A stretch of 64,000 bases of DNA from assembly GCA_963513935.1 (NCBI GenBank), contig OY740768.1, positions 19,963,177 through 20,027,176 of the forward strand, read 5' to 3'. This DNA is from Aphrophora alni (taxonomy: Eukaryota > Arthropoda > Insecta > Hemiptera > Aphrophoridae). Position 1 is the first letter of the stretch, and every line of letters starts with the position of its first letter. Position numbers and translations under genes: made by a program. Below are positions 1 to 13,022 of the stretch, in pieces. The notes beneath the pieces were generated by a model, which saw only the letters and a list, made by a program, of their open reading frames with translations, was not told where the DNA came from and made no database searches.

Positions 1-884
1 TCGACAATTTAGGCCTAACTAGTAACAATCTACTAACTTATCTAGGTTAGCTCAAATATGAACCATTCAAAAACTAGAACTTCACTCAAAAAAATAAACT
101 TTAGAAATAAAAACACATATATTATAACTTGTATGCACAATTTATATACAATTTGTATACACAAACCTTCAGAATAACAGATATATATAATCCCAAAACA
201 AAGCGCCACGCCTTTCCATGTAAATTTATTGCGTATCTGACGTGAACATGTTGTAATTAAGGCTTAGAAGAAGCTATGGTAAGGAAGTGTTAAATATATA
301 TATATTTTAAAATGAGAGGAACCCTAACCCTACTTTATTTTCTGTATAAATGCCGTCTAGCAAAGCAAAACCCAAGGCATCCTAAAAAAAAACCAACCAC
401 GCTCTGCTACCAGAAAACATGTACCGTTCGGGAAAGGAAATTTTTGAAAAGAGGTTAAAGTCGTGCTGAGCTCTGAAAACAAAAAATGAACGGTCATGTT
501 CAGTGATGGAACCTCTAGATTAGGTCGGTTCCTGAGCTTACCTTCCTTTGTACCTGAGTTCACTATTTACAAGAAATAAAAAATACATAAACAGATTAAC
601 AATTAACAAGCCAATTTATTTTCTTTAAAGAATCAGAAAATGTATATTTATTAAAAAAAAGTTGATGCGCCCTTAAAGAAAACTTTTAATAACAATGAAA
701 AGCCCCATCCTGAAAGAAAAGAAAATTTAATAAACCCTCCCTTTTATTTAGAATTATGAAATATTTTATTATTCTTTTTTATATTTTATTTTTATTAACT
801 AATTAACAAATGGTTTTTTAATACAGAACAAAATTACATTAATACAGCAATTACACAAATAGTAAATATACACATGATTACAAG
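1..884. other. A+T-rich stretch without a recognised gene
   Basis: No exon, RNA gene or named repeat could be supported on either strand. The 68-codon minus-strand open frame at 357-563 has no recognisable content. Since a NUDT14 exon follows at 3005, this may be NUDT14 intron, but the upstream exon was not found. Confidence 0.5.
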
Positions 885-1907
885 TACAGTAGAACCCCTC
901 AAAATCGACATAATGTGGACTTTAAGGTTGTCGAGTTTGGGGGTTGTCGAGTTTTAGGGAACTTTGGTATTTAATGGTTAGGTTTGCAACAAATACTCAA
1001 AAATTTTAAATAGCTGTACATTTATTGATTATCAATGATTAAACGTTTATTGCAAAAAAGTCCCTGCCTGACAACAAAAAATAGTGTGTTCAATCACACA
1101 TTAAAATTAAATTTATCGATCGGTCAAATGAGATTTAAAAAGTTTTGGCCTTGTACAATAGGTTTAGTAAACTAAAAAGACCTATCCTAATATGATGTAA
1201 TAAAATTTACAGTAAATAACAGACAGTCCATTAAATATTTTTAAAGATTAAAACAATTTTAGATAAAAAAAAACATTAGAGCAAAGTTAGCATTGTTTGA
1301 AAAAACTTTTGATTGATATTTGTTTTTCATTTTCAACTGGACGTCTGGCAGCTTCATCTCGAAGTCGCCGAAGAAAAAGAATGTCCATACCAAACACGGT
1401 CCAATACAAATGCTATAAATTGAACTGCTGATCGCATATAATTAAGAGTCGGGTCATTTTTCTCACATGGTTAAGACCTTTATTACAAAACTTGAATCAT
1501 AGTTCTACGACGCTCCGTTGAATTGTTATGACAAAAGACTTGCCGCTTACTTTAATGGAATCGGTGCTAATGACCGGTAGCATCCGGTTGGTTAGGCGCT
1601 TGGGTTCACAACAATATGAATGTTTTGACAACAAATATTTAGGGCTGTCCCGGTCTACCTGCACCCTTTATCTTTAACTTTGGCCTCTACTATACAGTAG
1701 GATTAGAAAGTGGCTAGACAAAGGAGCATCCCTCACACATGTATAAACAAAAGTAACAAGCCTCAACCTCCGGGCATCTGGCAGGCGCACATGGCGTAAA
1801 ACAATGCAGTGAATGACCTTGGAAATCCCATGCTCCTTGTCACTGGCCCTGTCGAGTTTGACGGAATGTCGAGTTTGAGGGGGTCGAGTTTGAGGGGTTC
1901 TACTGTA
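885..1907. mobile_element. pogo/Tigger-type DNA transposon, non-autonomous
   Basis: The ends are inverted repeats starting CAGTAGAACCCCTC (887 onward, and reversed up to 1905), each flanked by the dinucleotide TA as expected of Tc1/mariner/pogo insertions. The motif GTCGAGTTT recurs just inside both ends (about 929-955 and 1853-1892), like sub-terminal transposase sites. The element is 1,019 bp. The interior has no intact reading frame; a short open stretch at about 1330-1395 on the minus strand was not identified. The assignment rests on ends plus TA duplication. Confidence 0.75.
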
Positions 1908-3004
1908 TTTTAATTATTTTGTTGGCCAACATTAAAAAAAATTTATTTATTAAAAAAAAAAAAAAATTTTTTTAAATAAATTTTTAAAAAAATAATAATA
2001 ATGTACAGTTTTATTGAAGTCAATAATTTTTTAATTTATTTTATTTGATTTTTTTTTTTTTTAATTTAGAAAACTAACCCCTTTGGGGTCGTGAAGCCTA
2101 ATTTTGCTAGCATGTCCCTTCCAAATAACTATAAAAAAAAAAGAGTCTGATTTGCCTTATTACATATTTTCTTAAAAAAAAAATTCACACACAGAACAGA
2201 TAGTTTTTCTTTCTTTTTGTTCAAGACGAGATTTCACTTAAATATGGTTATTTGATACTGTTCGCTCATTCTTGGACCAGTTTATAACTGGAACAGAGAA
2301 TGGCAGTGCCTGAAATTTGAGATGAGCCCTGACGGCACACATTTTAGAATTTTGAAAAAACTTTTTCTTTTTACTTAATTTTGAAAGACATTTACACGAC
2401 TCGCACATAAGTTAAATTTAGGTTATTTAGAACCTTAAATACTTTTCAATTTTTACATATTACATCTTTTTTTTTTAAATTTTTATATTGAAATCATCAG
2501 TGGAAAATGTTCTTTGTCTGAACTTCGTGTATATGAATGTAAGACAGAGTGGATGACTCATCCTTACAGTGACTAAAGCGCATGCGCCGGGCTAATCAGC
2601 TGTTTCTTGTATCTTGCTGAATGCCTTTGGGCGTTTTCTAAAGTTCAAATGTAGGACTGGTTTACGTATGATTCAGTTTTTTGTTTTTTGTCATTTTTAT
2701 GAATAAAAATGCGTAGCGGATCTAATAACGCTACATCACTTTTAACACATCGTTTCATAATGCTTTTTATACCTTATCTTGCCTTTCAAATACACTCATT
2801 AATTTTATTTATGAACTTGTTTAAATTTTGAATCTTAACACATTTAATTGTGGAATAGTATTGTTATTACTTCTGGTTGGCTTGATTATTGTCGAATGGC
2901 TAACCTCAATGTCGAGGTCAGTAATTACATTTTTTAAACCTCAAAAAAATTTATTTTTTTTTTATGGCAAAAACACGATTCTAATTTAATAAACTATTTT
3001 TCAG
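1908..3004. other. A+T-rich stretch before the NUDT14 exon
   Basis: Long A and T runs (about 1930-2065) and no recognisable gene. The polypyrimidine-AG at 2996-3004 is the acceptor of the NUDT14 exon, so at least the end of this stretch is NUDT14 intron. No Nudix-box exon was found here. Confidence 0.5.
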
Positions 3005-3081
3005 AGCTTCAGTTGGATTTGCAGGAGAAAAACAAACTCTATTCTACGCAGAAGTGACAGATAGTATGAAAGTTCAGAAAG
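3005..3081 (+). CDS. NUDT14: NUDT14-like UDP-sugar diphosphatase, penultimate coding exon (partial gene)
   Basis: The exon encodes ASVGFAGEKQTLFYAEVTDS followed by MKVQK. This matches the C-terminal half of the Nudix fold of NUDT14 (uridine diphosphate glucose pyrophosphatase), where a ...GLTGSRQTMFYTEVTD... strand precedes a GGG-x-EEGE segment. The family hydrolyses UDP-glucose and ADP-ribose type substrates in the cytosol. An AG acceptor ends at 3004. The donor GT at 3082 leaves one base of a split codon (phase 1), which fits both downstream terminal exons (9548 and 13126). Exons for the N-terminal part and the Nudix box were not found and presumably lie outside the window. The identification rests on local similarity remembered from the family, not on an alignment. 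Confidence 0.8.
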
Positions 3082-3689
3082 GTAATGCAATTTATAGTTT
3101 CCAAATTGCTTAAAAAAATTGTGCTTATTAGGGGAAATTTCAATCAAATTAGTTAAATCATTACCAGTATGATAACATATGTAAAGTGAACATTATAAAT
3201 TAGATGAAAAATGCATCATAATTATCATAAAAGTGCATGAAAAATTATGCATAATTACTGCATTTAAATTTAATAGGAGCTTAAGGGGAGGGCGAACGCC
3301 ATAAGCCACAATGTGTTTTATATGTCGCATAGCTCACATATCCTTAAACCTAGATCTATAACTTTGTTTTTATTTTGAAGAGGTACCCGTTGCCTAGTTC
3401 CTGGTGCATGTATTTTAAATTCTGTTGGAAAAAAATAATTTGCTGCTTGAAAATAAAATATACATTATTTTTTTACTCAAAATAACAATAAAAAAATTCA
3501 TATTTAAAATAATAATATATAAATATTCTCTCACAGGGAATTAGAATTTAGTTTGTAGAATCTATTCAGAAAATTTGATGGCACTAGCTTTAATACTTTT
3601 TGAGATATGCAACATCAAAGTGTTAAAAAAAAACCAACTTTCGGAAAATCCATAATAACATCCATATAACACTTGTTTATTTACTATTT

Positions 3690-4360
3690 AGTGACCTCCA
3701 GCAGCATATGATGGGTTTTCTGGGTCTTCTACCTCTTGGTATTGGTCTTCTAATTTCGTTTTCAATAAGGTCCTGCTTTGCCTGATCTTTTTTCCACATT
3801 TTCAGCAGCTTTTTCAGTTTTTTGTAATCGATTATTATCCAGTCTTAGGCATCGCCTCAACAAAATGTTTTCCTATTCTCACTCCTAAGTGCTCAATGGC
3901 TTTAGTAGCCATTATTAAAGGATAAAACAGCATCTTGAGCTCCAAAGGTTGAAGTATTTAATCCGACGAATGTCCTTTTAGGGATTCGAGCTCAAATCAA
4001 TTGTTCAAGGACTCGTTTGGGTTCTGAGTTTTTTCAGCTAAACATTTTGCCAATATAACTCAGGGTTAGCAAGGTCTTTAAATATATATTTTATCTCTGA
4101 CATAACAATTTCTGGAAGATGGAAGTATTGTTCATGATTATACTCTTTGCTTTCAATTATTGCAATATTGAATTTGCACCATGTTGTAGGCTCTTTTGGG
4201 CACAGTTCATGTCAAGGCTCACTATTGCTTGACATAACATGATAATATACTGTCTAAACTGCTTGTTCTTTTCAGAGAAGCTATAGCAGTTCTTTCTGAT
4301 AGCAAGAGCATAATATATTGAATTTTTTGGACAGCTAGGTCTGTGAGACAATTTTTTCCT
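3690..4360 (-). pseudogene. decayed protein-coding relic of unknown family, probably transposon-derived
   Basis: Read on the minus strand, several frames joined by stops and frameshifts give protein-like text: a 64-codon open piece (4157-4351) and, further on, phrases such as FVGLNTSTFGAQDAVLSF and a basic RRPIPRGRRPRKP near 3700-3760. Composition is less A+T-biased than the surroundings. There is no intact frame and I cannot name the family. A host pseudogene is the alternative. Confidence 0.35.
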
Positions 4361-6074
4361 GAAAGCGACTTCCCATCAGTAAATCTAACAATCAAACCAT
4401 AGAAACACTTACACAGAACTTAAAACACAATTTAAAAACAAAACCAGCTGGTAAGTTTTTAGTAAGGCAGGTTATATTAGTCAGCTTGCGAATCTTCAAT
4501 GTATTGCCAACATAAAACAAAATTATAAAGCAAAATAGAAAGTACTACTATATAAATCACACTATTGTAACCAAGACTATTTGCTACAGCAAGAATTGGC
4601 AAAATATGTGGATTGTTGCATGCTAACTTATATAAAACAATTTTTTTCACCTTAGTGGAATTTTTATTCTAACATGTATCATATATCAATGGAAAGAGGA
4701 CATTCCAAAGAATATTATTCAATACAAAAAAAAATCCAGAATTTTAATTTTTTTGAGTTTGGGCTGCCCTTAAACATGGTATACACGTAACCTTGATGAA
4801 AACAACTCTGGAACTGGCAGTCTTTTTTCATAAATAGCAGCCATTTCTTAAGTGTTTTGTATTCATAAATTAAAAAATTCATAAAAAAATATTAAATATT
4901 CATAACATAATCTGATTATATATCATTTTATTCACAAAACTACACAGAACATTATGACTTTGGCAAGTGGATAATTTTGTATTGTCTGGTCCAAGGAAGT
5001 ATGGCTGTATCAACATATATATTATAATCCCAAGACTATCTTGGGCATTTTTGGTTTATGATATATAAAAGGGTGTCCTAAGAAAGATGGAAAGTGGTCC
5101 AATATTGAAACTAAAGAAATGGTTAGCTTTACCAAGACCTATGAACTCGATGATGTTATACTGCATGATAAACTATTTTGGGTTTGGACTCCCTCATGTT
5201 ACAACTCTAATTCAGAGTAGCTAAAAGGGGACTTCTTCAAAATTCTAATGACTCTTCTGATGTGGTGGTTTCACAGGATGAATGGGAAGTTTAAAAACAC
5301 TTTTAAAGACCTTCTACAGACGATTCTTGGGAGGCTCACAGTCATCAAAATTAGACTTGGGCAGTAATAAAAAAAGTCAGAGAATCCATTGATGAAGCAT
5401 TTCATTACTGAAGACAAACAGTTTAATTGTATAGTGGACGCTCAACATCTTGAAACAGCATAATTGGACAGTTGGCGATTTCTGTATACCATCTGATATA
5501 ATGTGGAGAGAGCTTTTTTTATAAATGGAGACCGCAGGTGGTGGAATTTTCTGTCAGTTCTCTCCAAAATACACTGCCAGATCCTTAAAATCTAGCAAAA
5601 TGGAATATATCCCAGAGGGTGTGTTGTACATTATGTGGCTGGACTCTTTGTAATGCCAAAGACATCTTGGCAGCATGCCAATCAGGAACTGTGATGTTTG
5701 TGAAGGAGAATGAGAAGAAGAAAATATCTAACAAATAACATCATATTTAAGATCAGGTGATGATTTACAAATTCTCATCGATCAAGAGAACTGTCACTAT
5801 AATTTCCCATCAGAGGTAGCAGTTATGATCCCTTGTTATAAACTGACTGTTTTCTTTTTTTCTTTGAAGGGGAGGTTTCATTTAAAACAAAACTTTTGAT
5901 TATGGTAGAGATCACAATCCCTTGGGAAACCCGATATGTATAAACGGGAAATTTTGAAATGATTATAAAACATGAAGAAAAATTACATTATTTCATTTTA
6001 GCATCAACATATGTTCTCCAAGGTTTAAAGTTAATAACAAATCACTTTAAAAAAATAACATCAGTTAAGTGTTG

Positions 6075-6262
6075 TCCATTAACTATTAATGTTATTTATG
6101 CTATGCAATGTGGCCTCTGCTATGTTGGCTATTTCCTCTTCAATATTTCGTTTGAGCTGATCAACGTTATCTGGTCATGTTTGGTATGTGCCACACTCTT
6201 CAGATGACCCCATAAAGATAAATTACATACTGAGAGGTCTGGGGACTTCTGATATGATATTC
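6075..6262 (-). pseudogene. mariner/Tc1-type transposase C-terminal scrap
   Basis: The minus strand reads, with stops, SSEECGTYQT then PDNVDQLKRNIEEEIANI. The DELKQNI-xx-EIANI type helix after a WG-x-LK-x-xVY segment is typical of the C-terminal end of DDE_3 (IS630/Tc1/mariner) transposases. Stops interrupt the frame and no terminal inverted repeats were found, so this is an old fragment lying in NUDT14 intron sequence. Confidence 0.55.
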
Positions 6263-9200
6263 TGTGAGGGTGAAATCTTTATATTAAGCAACATTTTATT
6301 TCTCTTATTTGGTTTTTATGTAGAGTTAAACCTATAGGTAGATTTATTTGATTTACATTACTCTTTTTCCCCTCTAGTATATCACCTATCCCAGCTTGGG
6401 ATTAGGTATTAAAAGCATTAACTGTTTTTTAATTTTTTTTTTTTGGCAACACCCTTACCTGACACAGATTGTTTCTAAAGCCAGTGCAAATTAATCGTCT
6501 CCCTTATTATTAAAAAAAAGAAAAGAAAGAACATTATATTTCTCACTGTGCGGCAATGATGATTACATAATGATTTTTTTTAGTATTGTTACTTAAATTA
6601 AACTATTTTTTTTTTATTCTCATTCATTCTCCTCACCAATTTCAACTCCTTAAATCTCCCACTTTTTATACTTTCTCATTTATTTTTCTGTTTTTCACAT
6701 CCTTTTTTCGAATTTATCAGTTTGTCTCCCTCCTACCTCTCTATTATACTAATTATATGTTTAACTTCTGGGAACACCATTTTCCACCTTTTAAATATTT
6801 TTTATTTATAACCTTCTCAAAATATTACGCTTTAATTTTTTTCTTTTCTTTTCTTCTTCTTCTTCTTTTTTTTCTTTTTTTTTCATAAAATCAGAATTCT
6901 TTACAGGAATAAGCCTTTCTGGGAATCATCTGCACCACCAATTCATTATTTTTTGAATATATGTATTCTCAAATTTATTCATTGAAGACTATCAAGGGCT
7001 CACTCATAGTGAGTGTAGGTGTGGCGGACTCAAGGACCCTAGCTGGAGCTACACCTTTCTTCATGTAGTCTTGGGTTAAATATCTCTTTTAAATTTTTTC
7101 TATCAGGTTTCTCTTGACCAACTCTGTTCTCTTCCGATGTTGACACTATTAGAGGACTAGGGATCTTTATTTTATTCTCTTTCTTTCCCTTCTTCTTTTA
7201 TAAGAGGATGATGACCAAAGATTTTTCGTCTTTAAACAACAAAGGAAAAATATTCATTTAAGAATATGATAACAGTTATTTAAGGGTATTCTTGCATGTA
7301 TTTCTTGTGGATAAGCATGTGTTGTTCTTTTTTTTAATTTTTGTGTGTAATTTTCCTAATTTAAAGTATCCTTGGGCATATTCAGTTTTTCATAGGTAAC
7401 CTACTCTAGTTACAGTGTAGTGATTTCCCCAAATCCGATAAATTATTTTATTTATTATTTTTTAAATTTTAAATGAATTCTTTGTCCCCTTTTTGTTTCT
7501 TTTCCTGCCTTTTGGGTGCTCCTCATATTGCTCAGCTAATTTTGATTAAATCCCACACTTTACCACCATTCCCTAAATTTCTTTTATTGAAATAATTTAT
7601 ACATACTAAACCAGCATGACGGATGTTGTCATAGTGGGTTCCTGGGAAGGAGATATTCACAACACCTTCCCCTTTTCGATAAACACTTACTCTTTTCTCT
7701 ATAACATGAGAAATAGCATGATAAGGGAGTGGAATTTTGTATCAGTCCTCTCGAATAATTTTTTTTTTTTTACTTCTATTTAGTACATAATATCTAAGAT
7801 TTTGTATATATGGGAAAATTTGTGATATACATTATTATAAAAATTCAAAGATCTACTTTATTGAACCAAACCATTATAACCAATATCATTATTTTATAAG
7901 GAATTTTTGAAAATAACATCAAAAATGTTGTGAAACAAACAAATGGATTGATGAACAAAATTATGAAATATAGAAAATTGTGTATGTGTAATGTGGAAAA
8001 TTTGTTGGCAGCATAAACAAATTCATTCAAATCATAAGATTTATTCTAAATTTCTTTCCATTTTCATAAACCTACCAAATAATAGTATAAATGAAGTCAC
8101 AGTAACTTTTTTTTTCCTAATAAAATAACACTTCTTTCAGAATAAAATAACTAGTGTAAACAAAGATCAAACGCAACAACAAACTATGCATCAATTGAAT
8201 GGCAAAAGCTGGTATAGTAAACGGCTGATAGTATCTGTATTATGTTAACCATAAGATCACAACATAGAAACTAAACAAGTATGAAATATCGAATTTGGTA
8301 TCTATCTTATCAAATGGTACTAAAAACACACCAATAAAACAAAAAAATATTGGTTGAAATATCAACTACCAGCTGTCAACAGGAATAGCATGGTTGCACA
8401 TATAGTTGGCGAAAATCAACAGTAGCTTAGAGTAAAACTCTCTAGAGTAAAAATTATGTGATTTAGGCTAATATAAAAAAAATAATAAATAAAAATTTAA
8501 TTTTGATGATAATTCATAAACATTTAGTGACAGAGAATTTAGTGACTCTCAATTCAATTTAGTCAGTTAAGTTTTTATTTCCTTTCTATTTATTATTTTC
8601 TCAATTAATATAGCTAGTTTTGTATATGGATCAGATTGTTTAACAAGTATGTTAAAAAATTATTATCTCAAAAAATGTATGTCTTTTAAGACCTCTGTCA
8701 GACTTCTTGTCTCTCCCCAGTCTGTTTTTTAGCGACTTCAAGTAACCACAAACCAGTTCTGATGGATATCATTCCAGAAACAATAGCCATTAAAGAAATA
8801 GAAGGAATTGCATATTTATATCTTATAAAAAAAAGAGGAAAAGAAAATGGTAGATTCATCCTTTTCCAGAGAATTCACCCATTTCACTTCAACAATTCTT
8901 TTTTACACTATGTACCCAACTTGCACTTCAGAGAAGATAAAGTCAAAATTGCAAAATGTGTCTTAATTAAAGCCTTTTTTCTTGGTTTCAGCAAACCCAG
9001 ATCTTCCTACGCATGCCACTTCATTTCCCGATTTCCATACACGCTGCTGCTTGCCTTTCTATTTTTAAATTAATTTTTCCACATCCAGTTTGACTGATCT
9101 ACGTGCTCTACTGTGAAGATGTTGATTCGCACGACCATATTGTACTAAAAATATAAGAACATAGTGAATCGCTCATCAAGTCACTGTAGGTCGACTTAGG

Positions 9201-9547
9201 GGCGCTACTCGAGACTGTTTCTCAATTCAAATTTCACAGCATGAGAAACCTCATCGGACAAGAGGTCTAAAAGAAAATGTGGGCCTTCATATGTATTTTC
9301 AACTGCTTCTTTCTACCAAGACCGTCTATATTATGTTTATCGACAAATATTACAAAATAGTGGTTCAACACTAAAATTCTGCACATTGAAAATTGAAACT
9401 GTGTATATAACCTAACATCACTTTCATTTAATGTGTCTGTTGTTATTATTTATATTTTGTAAATTGTTTAGTAGGATGCTTCTTTGAACGTGTACTCAAA
9501 CATTATAAATAATATAAAATATTGTAAAATGAAGTATGTGTTTACAG

Positions 9548-9702
9548 GAGGTGGACTAGCAGAAGAAGGAGAATTTATTGAGATTTTGGAAATGTGTATA
9601 CCAGAAGCTAAAACGTTTTTGAATGAAGAATCAGTAAATGCATCCATTGAGTGTATTTGGGGGTTACAGTGGTTCTTTGGTCATAAATCAATTCATTTTT
9701 AA
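9548..9702 (+). CDS. NUDT14: NUDT14-like terminal exon, copy A
   Basis: Acceptor TTTACAG ends at 9547. Joined in phase 1 to the exon at 3005-3081, the frame reads K-GGGLAEEGEFIEILEM and ends with WGLQWFFGHKSIHF and TAA. GGGL-x-EEGE-x-IE and a final W-F are hallmarks of the last segment of NUDT14 proteins. It is 51 codons and matches terminal exon B (13126-13277) at about 23 of 50 residues with conserved frame and phase. The stretch ASIECIWGLQ departs from the PPGF-type sequence of copy B. No AATAAA follows closely; the nearest candidate is ATTAAA at 9844. It may be an alternative last exon or a copy losing function. Confidence 0.75.
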
Positions 9703-9843
9703 CTATATGTCGATAATTGTAAATAGCGATATATATTTTTTACCAAGTTTAAGAAGTATACGAACATTTTCTGTTGATCATAACAGTTGAAGGTAATTCA
9801 TTTATATGAAAAACTTTTAGAGTTTTTTGTTTGTTTGTGTAGT

Positions 9844-9849
9844 ATTAAA
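9844..9849 (+). terminator. possible variant poly(A) signal ATTAAA behind terminal exon A
   Basis: ATTAAA lies 141 nt after the stop of NUDT14 terminal exon A. It is the second most common animal poly(A) hexamer, but such hexamers are frequent by chance in A+T-rich DNA, so support is weak. Confidence 0.25.
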
Positions 9850-10120
9850 TCAAATTAGAATTCCATTGTGAATTTTAGTTGGTTGTCTAGTAACTTTTTT
9901 TATATTACTAAATTAATGTTACGGCAAATGTTAGTGGACGATTTTAAAACGAAATGTGATTTTACACAAAATTCAACCATATTTGCCAAAAAAGGGTCAG
10001 AAAACCATCGTTCGAATGTTTGTTAGGATTTGAAAGAACAAGTTAAAAATTAGACACAGTTTATTTCTAAAGTTTTGACTGTATATTGATTTGTAAACAA
10101 AAACTATATTAAAAGTAATG

Positions 10121-10367
10121 AATTCACCAAGATCTAAAAATATCCAACAAGTCTGATCCAATGTCAAGACCAAATTTTGTCTATGTTAATGGAATTGTGA
10201 ATCAGGAATTTATTTCTCATAAACAAATGATGAAAAATCAATTTTATTTGGAAGTGTTAGAGATTAGGCAAATATCAAGCATGCTGTGTACAGTGAATGG
10301 AAACTTAGTTATTAAAAATTCAAATCTTGGTTATTTAGAAAAAAAATTACATAACTATAAAAATTAA
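10121..10367 (+). pseudogene. mariner transposase relic
   Basis: The frame at 10161-10367 begins MSRPNFVYVNGIVNQEFISH and continues QMMKNQFYLEVLE. This resembles the mariner segment around the second catalytic aspartate (FFD-x-G-V-VH-EF...Q-x-VN-x-YY-x-VL). Just upstream, in another frame with a stop, SPRSKNIQQV...SNVKTK fits the preceding mariner segment. The position of the catalytic aspartate is valine here (FVYVNG), so this copy is dead. No ends were recognised. It lies between the two NUDT14 terminal exons. Confidence 0.65.
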
Positions 10368-10368
10368 T

Positions 10369-10471
10369 ACTACAGTAGATTTCTATTTAAACAAATTTTA
10401 GTTTTCTCATGATATCAGTATTGAATTGTACATAGCTAAAATATGTTATATATTGTGTAGAAGTTTCATTC
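10369..10471 (+). repeat. direct repeat copy 1 (partner at 11291-11372)
   Basis: Both copies begin ACTACAGTAGATTTCTATTT, continue with CATGATATCAGTATTGAAT and end with ATTGTGTAGAAGTTTC. They lie in the same orientation about 920 bp apart and carry small indels. Possibly two copies of one short interspersed element; family unknown. Confidence 0.65.
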
Positions 10472-11290
10472 ATTCAATTTCAACTCATTAAAGTTTGTTT
10501 TCAAACAATGTTGATTTAACAGGTAAATGGAAATTAGGTAAATCCTACTTCACCCTTTGTTTCTGTATCCGAGTTCAGTCTTTGGGAATGAAACATAAAA
10601 ATGATCGAAAATGATTTTCATTTATTTTGTACAGTTTAGAAGATATCACCAAATAAACTAAAACACAACTTTCTACAAAAGCCACTTTATTTGTGCAATA
10701 CAAATAAAAGACAACATTTCATTGACTTAGTCATCTTGTATTTATATTGTACAAATAAATTTCCTTTGGTGGAAAATTGTTTTTCCACTCATTAAGTGAT
10801 TGTAGCTTTCACAAGTGTAGCTCAATACATTTGAATTTAGAAAATAAGTTGATTTTTACTGCAGAATTATTGCATGAAATTGATACCTCAAAAAATAGTG
10901 CTTTGCATGTTTTTGTTTCTTTTTAATAACAAAAATTATTATTACAGTGCTTTATATATTTCTTATTTGCATGTGCTAAGTAATTTATAAATAACAATAA
11001 GAGGTTACATCATCATGATTTATGTATTTGTGTCTATCAGTGTAGAGGCTGACCAAGTGAAGCTAATTAAGTTATGCTCTTAAAATTGTACCAATCAAAT
11101 CTAACTATTAAAACTAAATATTAGCTGTATTTTCTAAGTAAGGTCTGCTTTTAAATAAGATTAATACATGAAAGATATGGCCATGACTTATTATAGCCAA
11201 AAGATACCTTGAAATTAATTTTCCACAGTCACCCATGACTTTGTATATTTTTTTATACTTCGTCATCTGTTCCAATATTTAAAAATGTAT

Positions 11291-11372
11291 ACTACAGTAG
11301 ATTTCTATTTGACACGTCATGATATCAGTATTGAATGATTCAGTGCTAAAACTTTTTATACATTGTGTAGAA
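11291..11372 (+). repeat. direct repeat copy 2 (partner at 10369-10471)
   Basis: This shorter copy lacks about 15 bp after the first 20 bp relative to copy 1. It is followed by a non-repetitive stretch up to the tandem dimer at 11733. Confidence 0.65.
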
Positions 11373-11732
11373 GTTTCCTGTGGGTTCTGGTGGCGGCCTC
11401 ATTTCTGATGGTCAACAGCTGCTGAATGTATACCTGGGCCTCTTGTATATCTCCACATAATAGAAAAGTGAGATTAAGCATACTAGAATAACAAGGTTTG
11501 GGATTAAATGGTGTTATCAGTGGTATTTGAGGAATACAATGGTGTGGGAACACATATCTTTGAGGAAGTGAGCTGTTGTACAGTATGAACTCTTTTCGTC
11601 AAAGTGTAGTCCTAAGACTATCTGTACAAGTTAGTTCTTTAACGGTTGTTGCCTTCTTCGATATTGCCTCCTGGTTACTGACTCAGCAATATTAGACTGT
11701 TAGTTTTCTTTTGTCAGTACCTTTTAAATGAA

Positions 11733-12160
11733 TGGGCACGTCAGGGGTTTGCGTATACAAATTTTGAGCTGCCCCAATATTTCAAATTTTTGAAACAGGG
11801 GCAAAGTTTCCCCATACATAAAAAAGTACATTTTAATACCTAATAAACATTCCTCGGATTTGGCTCTTCACCAATCACTCGCTAAAAAATTAGAAGAACT
11901 TGAATCATTCTCGTCTCATTTACATTCTTCCACTAATACCTTTAAAATGAGGGATCATGAGGCAGCGATTTGCATTTAAAATTTTTGAGCTACCCCAAAA
12001 TTTCCCATTTTGGAAATGGTAACAATGTTGTCTTATGCGTAAAAAGGTACTTCTTTATATCTAGTAAACATTACTTCAGTTTCCCCCCCCTTTTTTCCAA
12101 TTACTCACTTAAAAGTTACAGGGGTGTCTCCAGACTTTTAGTTCATCCTATATATATATA
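11733..12160 (+). repeat. diverged tandem dimer, unit about 215 bp
   Basis: Two adjacent diverged units share, in the same order, GAGCTGCCCCAA / GAGCTACCCCAA, then GAAACAGG..AAA, then CATAAAAAAGTAC / CGTAAAAAGGTAC, then TAAACATT and CAATCACTCGCT / CAATTACTCACT. Spacing is about 215 bp. No coding content; family unknown. Confidence 0.6.
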
Positions 12161-12957
12161 AACACTAATTAATTTCATAATATTCATTTATGTACAAAAA
12201 CATTTTTTTACTCGCCAATTTAGACAACCATATTCATACTTCTTAATCATTCAAAATTTACAAAATCACAATATCTCCTCAATATACAATTAAATAATTT
12301 CTCTCTCATAAATAGTCATTTATTAGAACTCATAACAAAATATAAAATATTTCATCAATTTTCTACACACAGTACGGTATTTGTAATTTTCTAAACAATA
12401 CTTTGACTCAATATCAAACACAAGCAAAAACATAATGTCCCAAATCATTGACTTCTTAACATATATATATTAGTCTAGCTAGTGTGTCAGTTTGTTTCCA
12501 TATAGGGAAGCATGTGTGTGAATGCTGTATTAAGCAGGTCAGCATTCTGTCGTTACCTAGTGAATGAGATCTCTGTAGTCAATTTCTTGTGTCAGTATTA
12601 CTTATTATCTTGTTAACATCCTTATTATGAGATAAACCTTTGGAAACATACCACCAATCATTCAAGAGTGTCCCCTTTTCAACTTCTCAAAATCCATACA
12701 ATCCAAATTGTTCAATTTACTAACCCATCAATAATAATACCAAACAATGATCAATCTCTCATATATTCTGAAATCTATAATTATCTTAAATGGTCTCTAC
12801 ATATACTCTTAGTCTAGAAGATAGTTAATAATAATAAATATATATCTTTCGGACCGCCGACATATAAAATTAATATTAACTTAAGTTTATGATGTTCAAT
12901 CTCCAGTCTGCAAATTCACTTCACACCACCACTCCCTTCTATTCACATCCCTGATCA

Positions 12958-13019
<62 letters not shown>
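12958..13019 (+). repeat. (CT)n microsatellite, about 60 bp
   Basis: An uninterrupted CT dinucleotide run ends 107 nt before terminal exon B of NUDT14. In the transcript it gives a long CUCUCU tract, the kind of sequence bound by polypyrimidine-tract-binding proteins. Any regulatory role is inference. Confidence 0.95.

Positions 13020-13022
<3 letters not shown>

Larger units (their letters stand above)
3082..9547 (+). other. NUDT14 intron before the first terminal exon
   Basis: This 6.5-kb intron has GT at 3082 and AG at 9546-9547. It holds an unidentified decayed coding relic (3690-4360, minus), a mariner/Tc1-type transposase scrap (6075-6262, minus), a pyrimidine-rich stretch (about 6600-6885) and otherwise A+T-rich DNA. 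The segments 5040-5880 and 8670-9330 are somewhat richer in G+C and may be old transposon, but I could not identify them. Confidence 0.6.

Noticed and set aside
1..3004. Nudix-box exon of NUDT14
   Set aside because: I looked for a G-x5-E-x7-RE-x-x-EE-x-G pattern on the + strand before 3005 and found none, so the 5' exons are probably outside the window.
6586..6888. 100-codon frame rich in Phe and Leu
   Set aside because: Caused by a pyrimidine-rich, low-complexity stretch.
8762..9073. 103-codon frame as a small gene
   Set aside because: No family features, and it lies inside a NUDT14 intron. Possibly old transposon, but unsupported.
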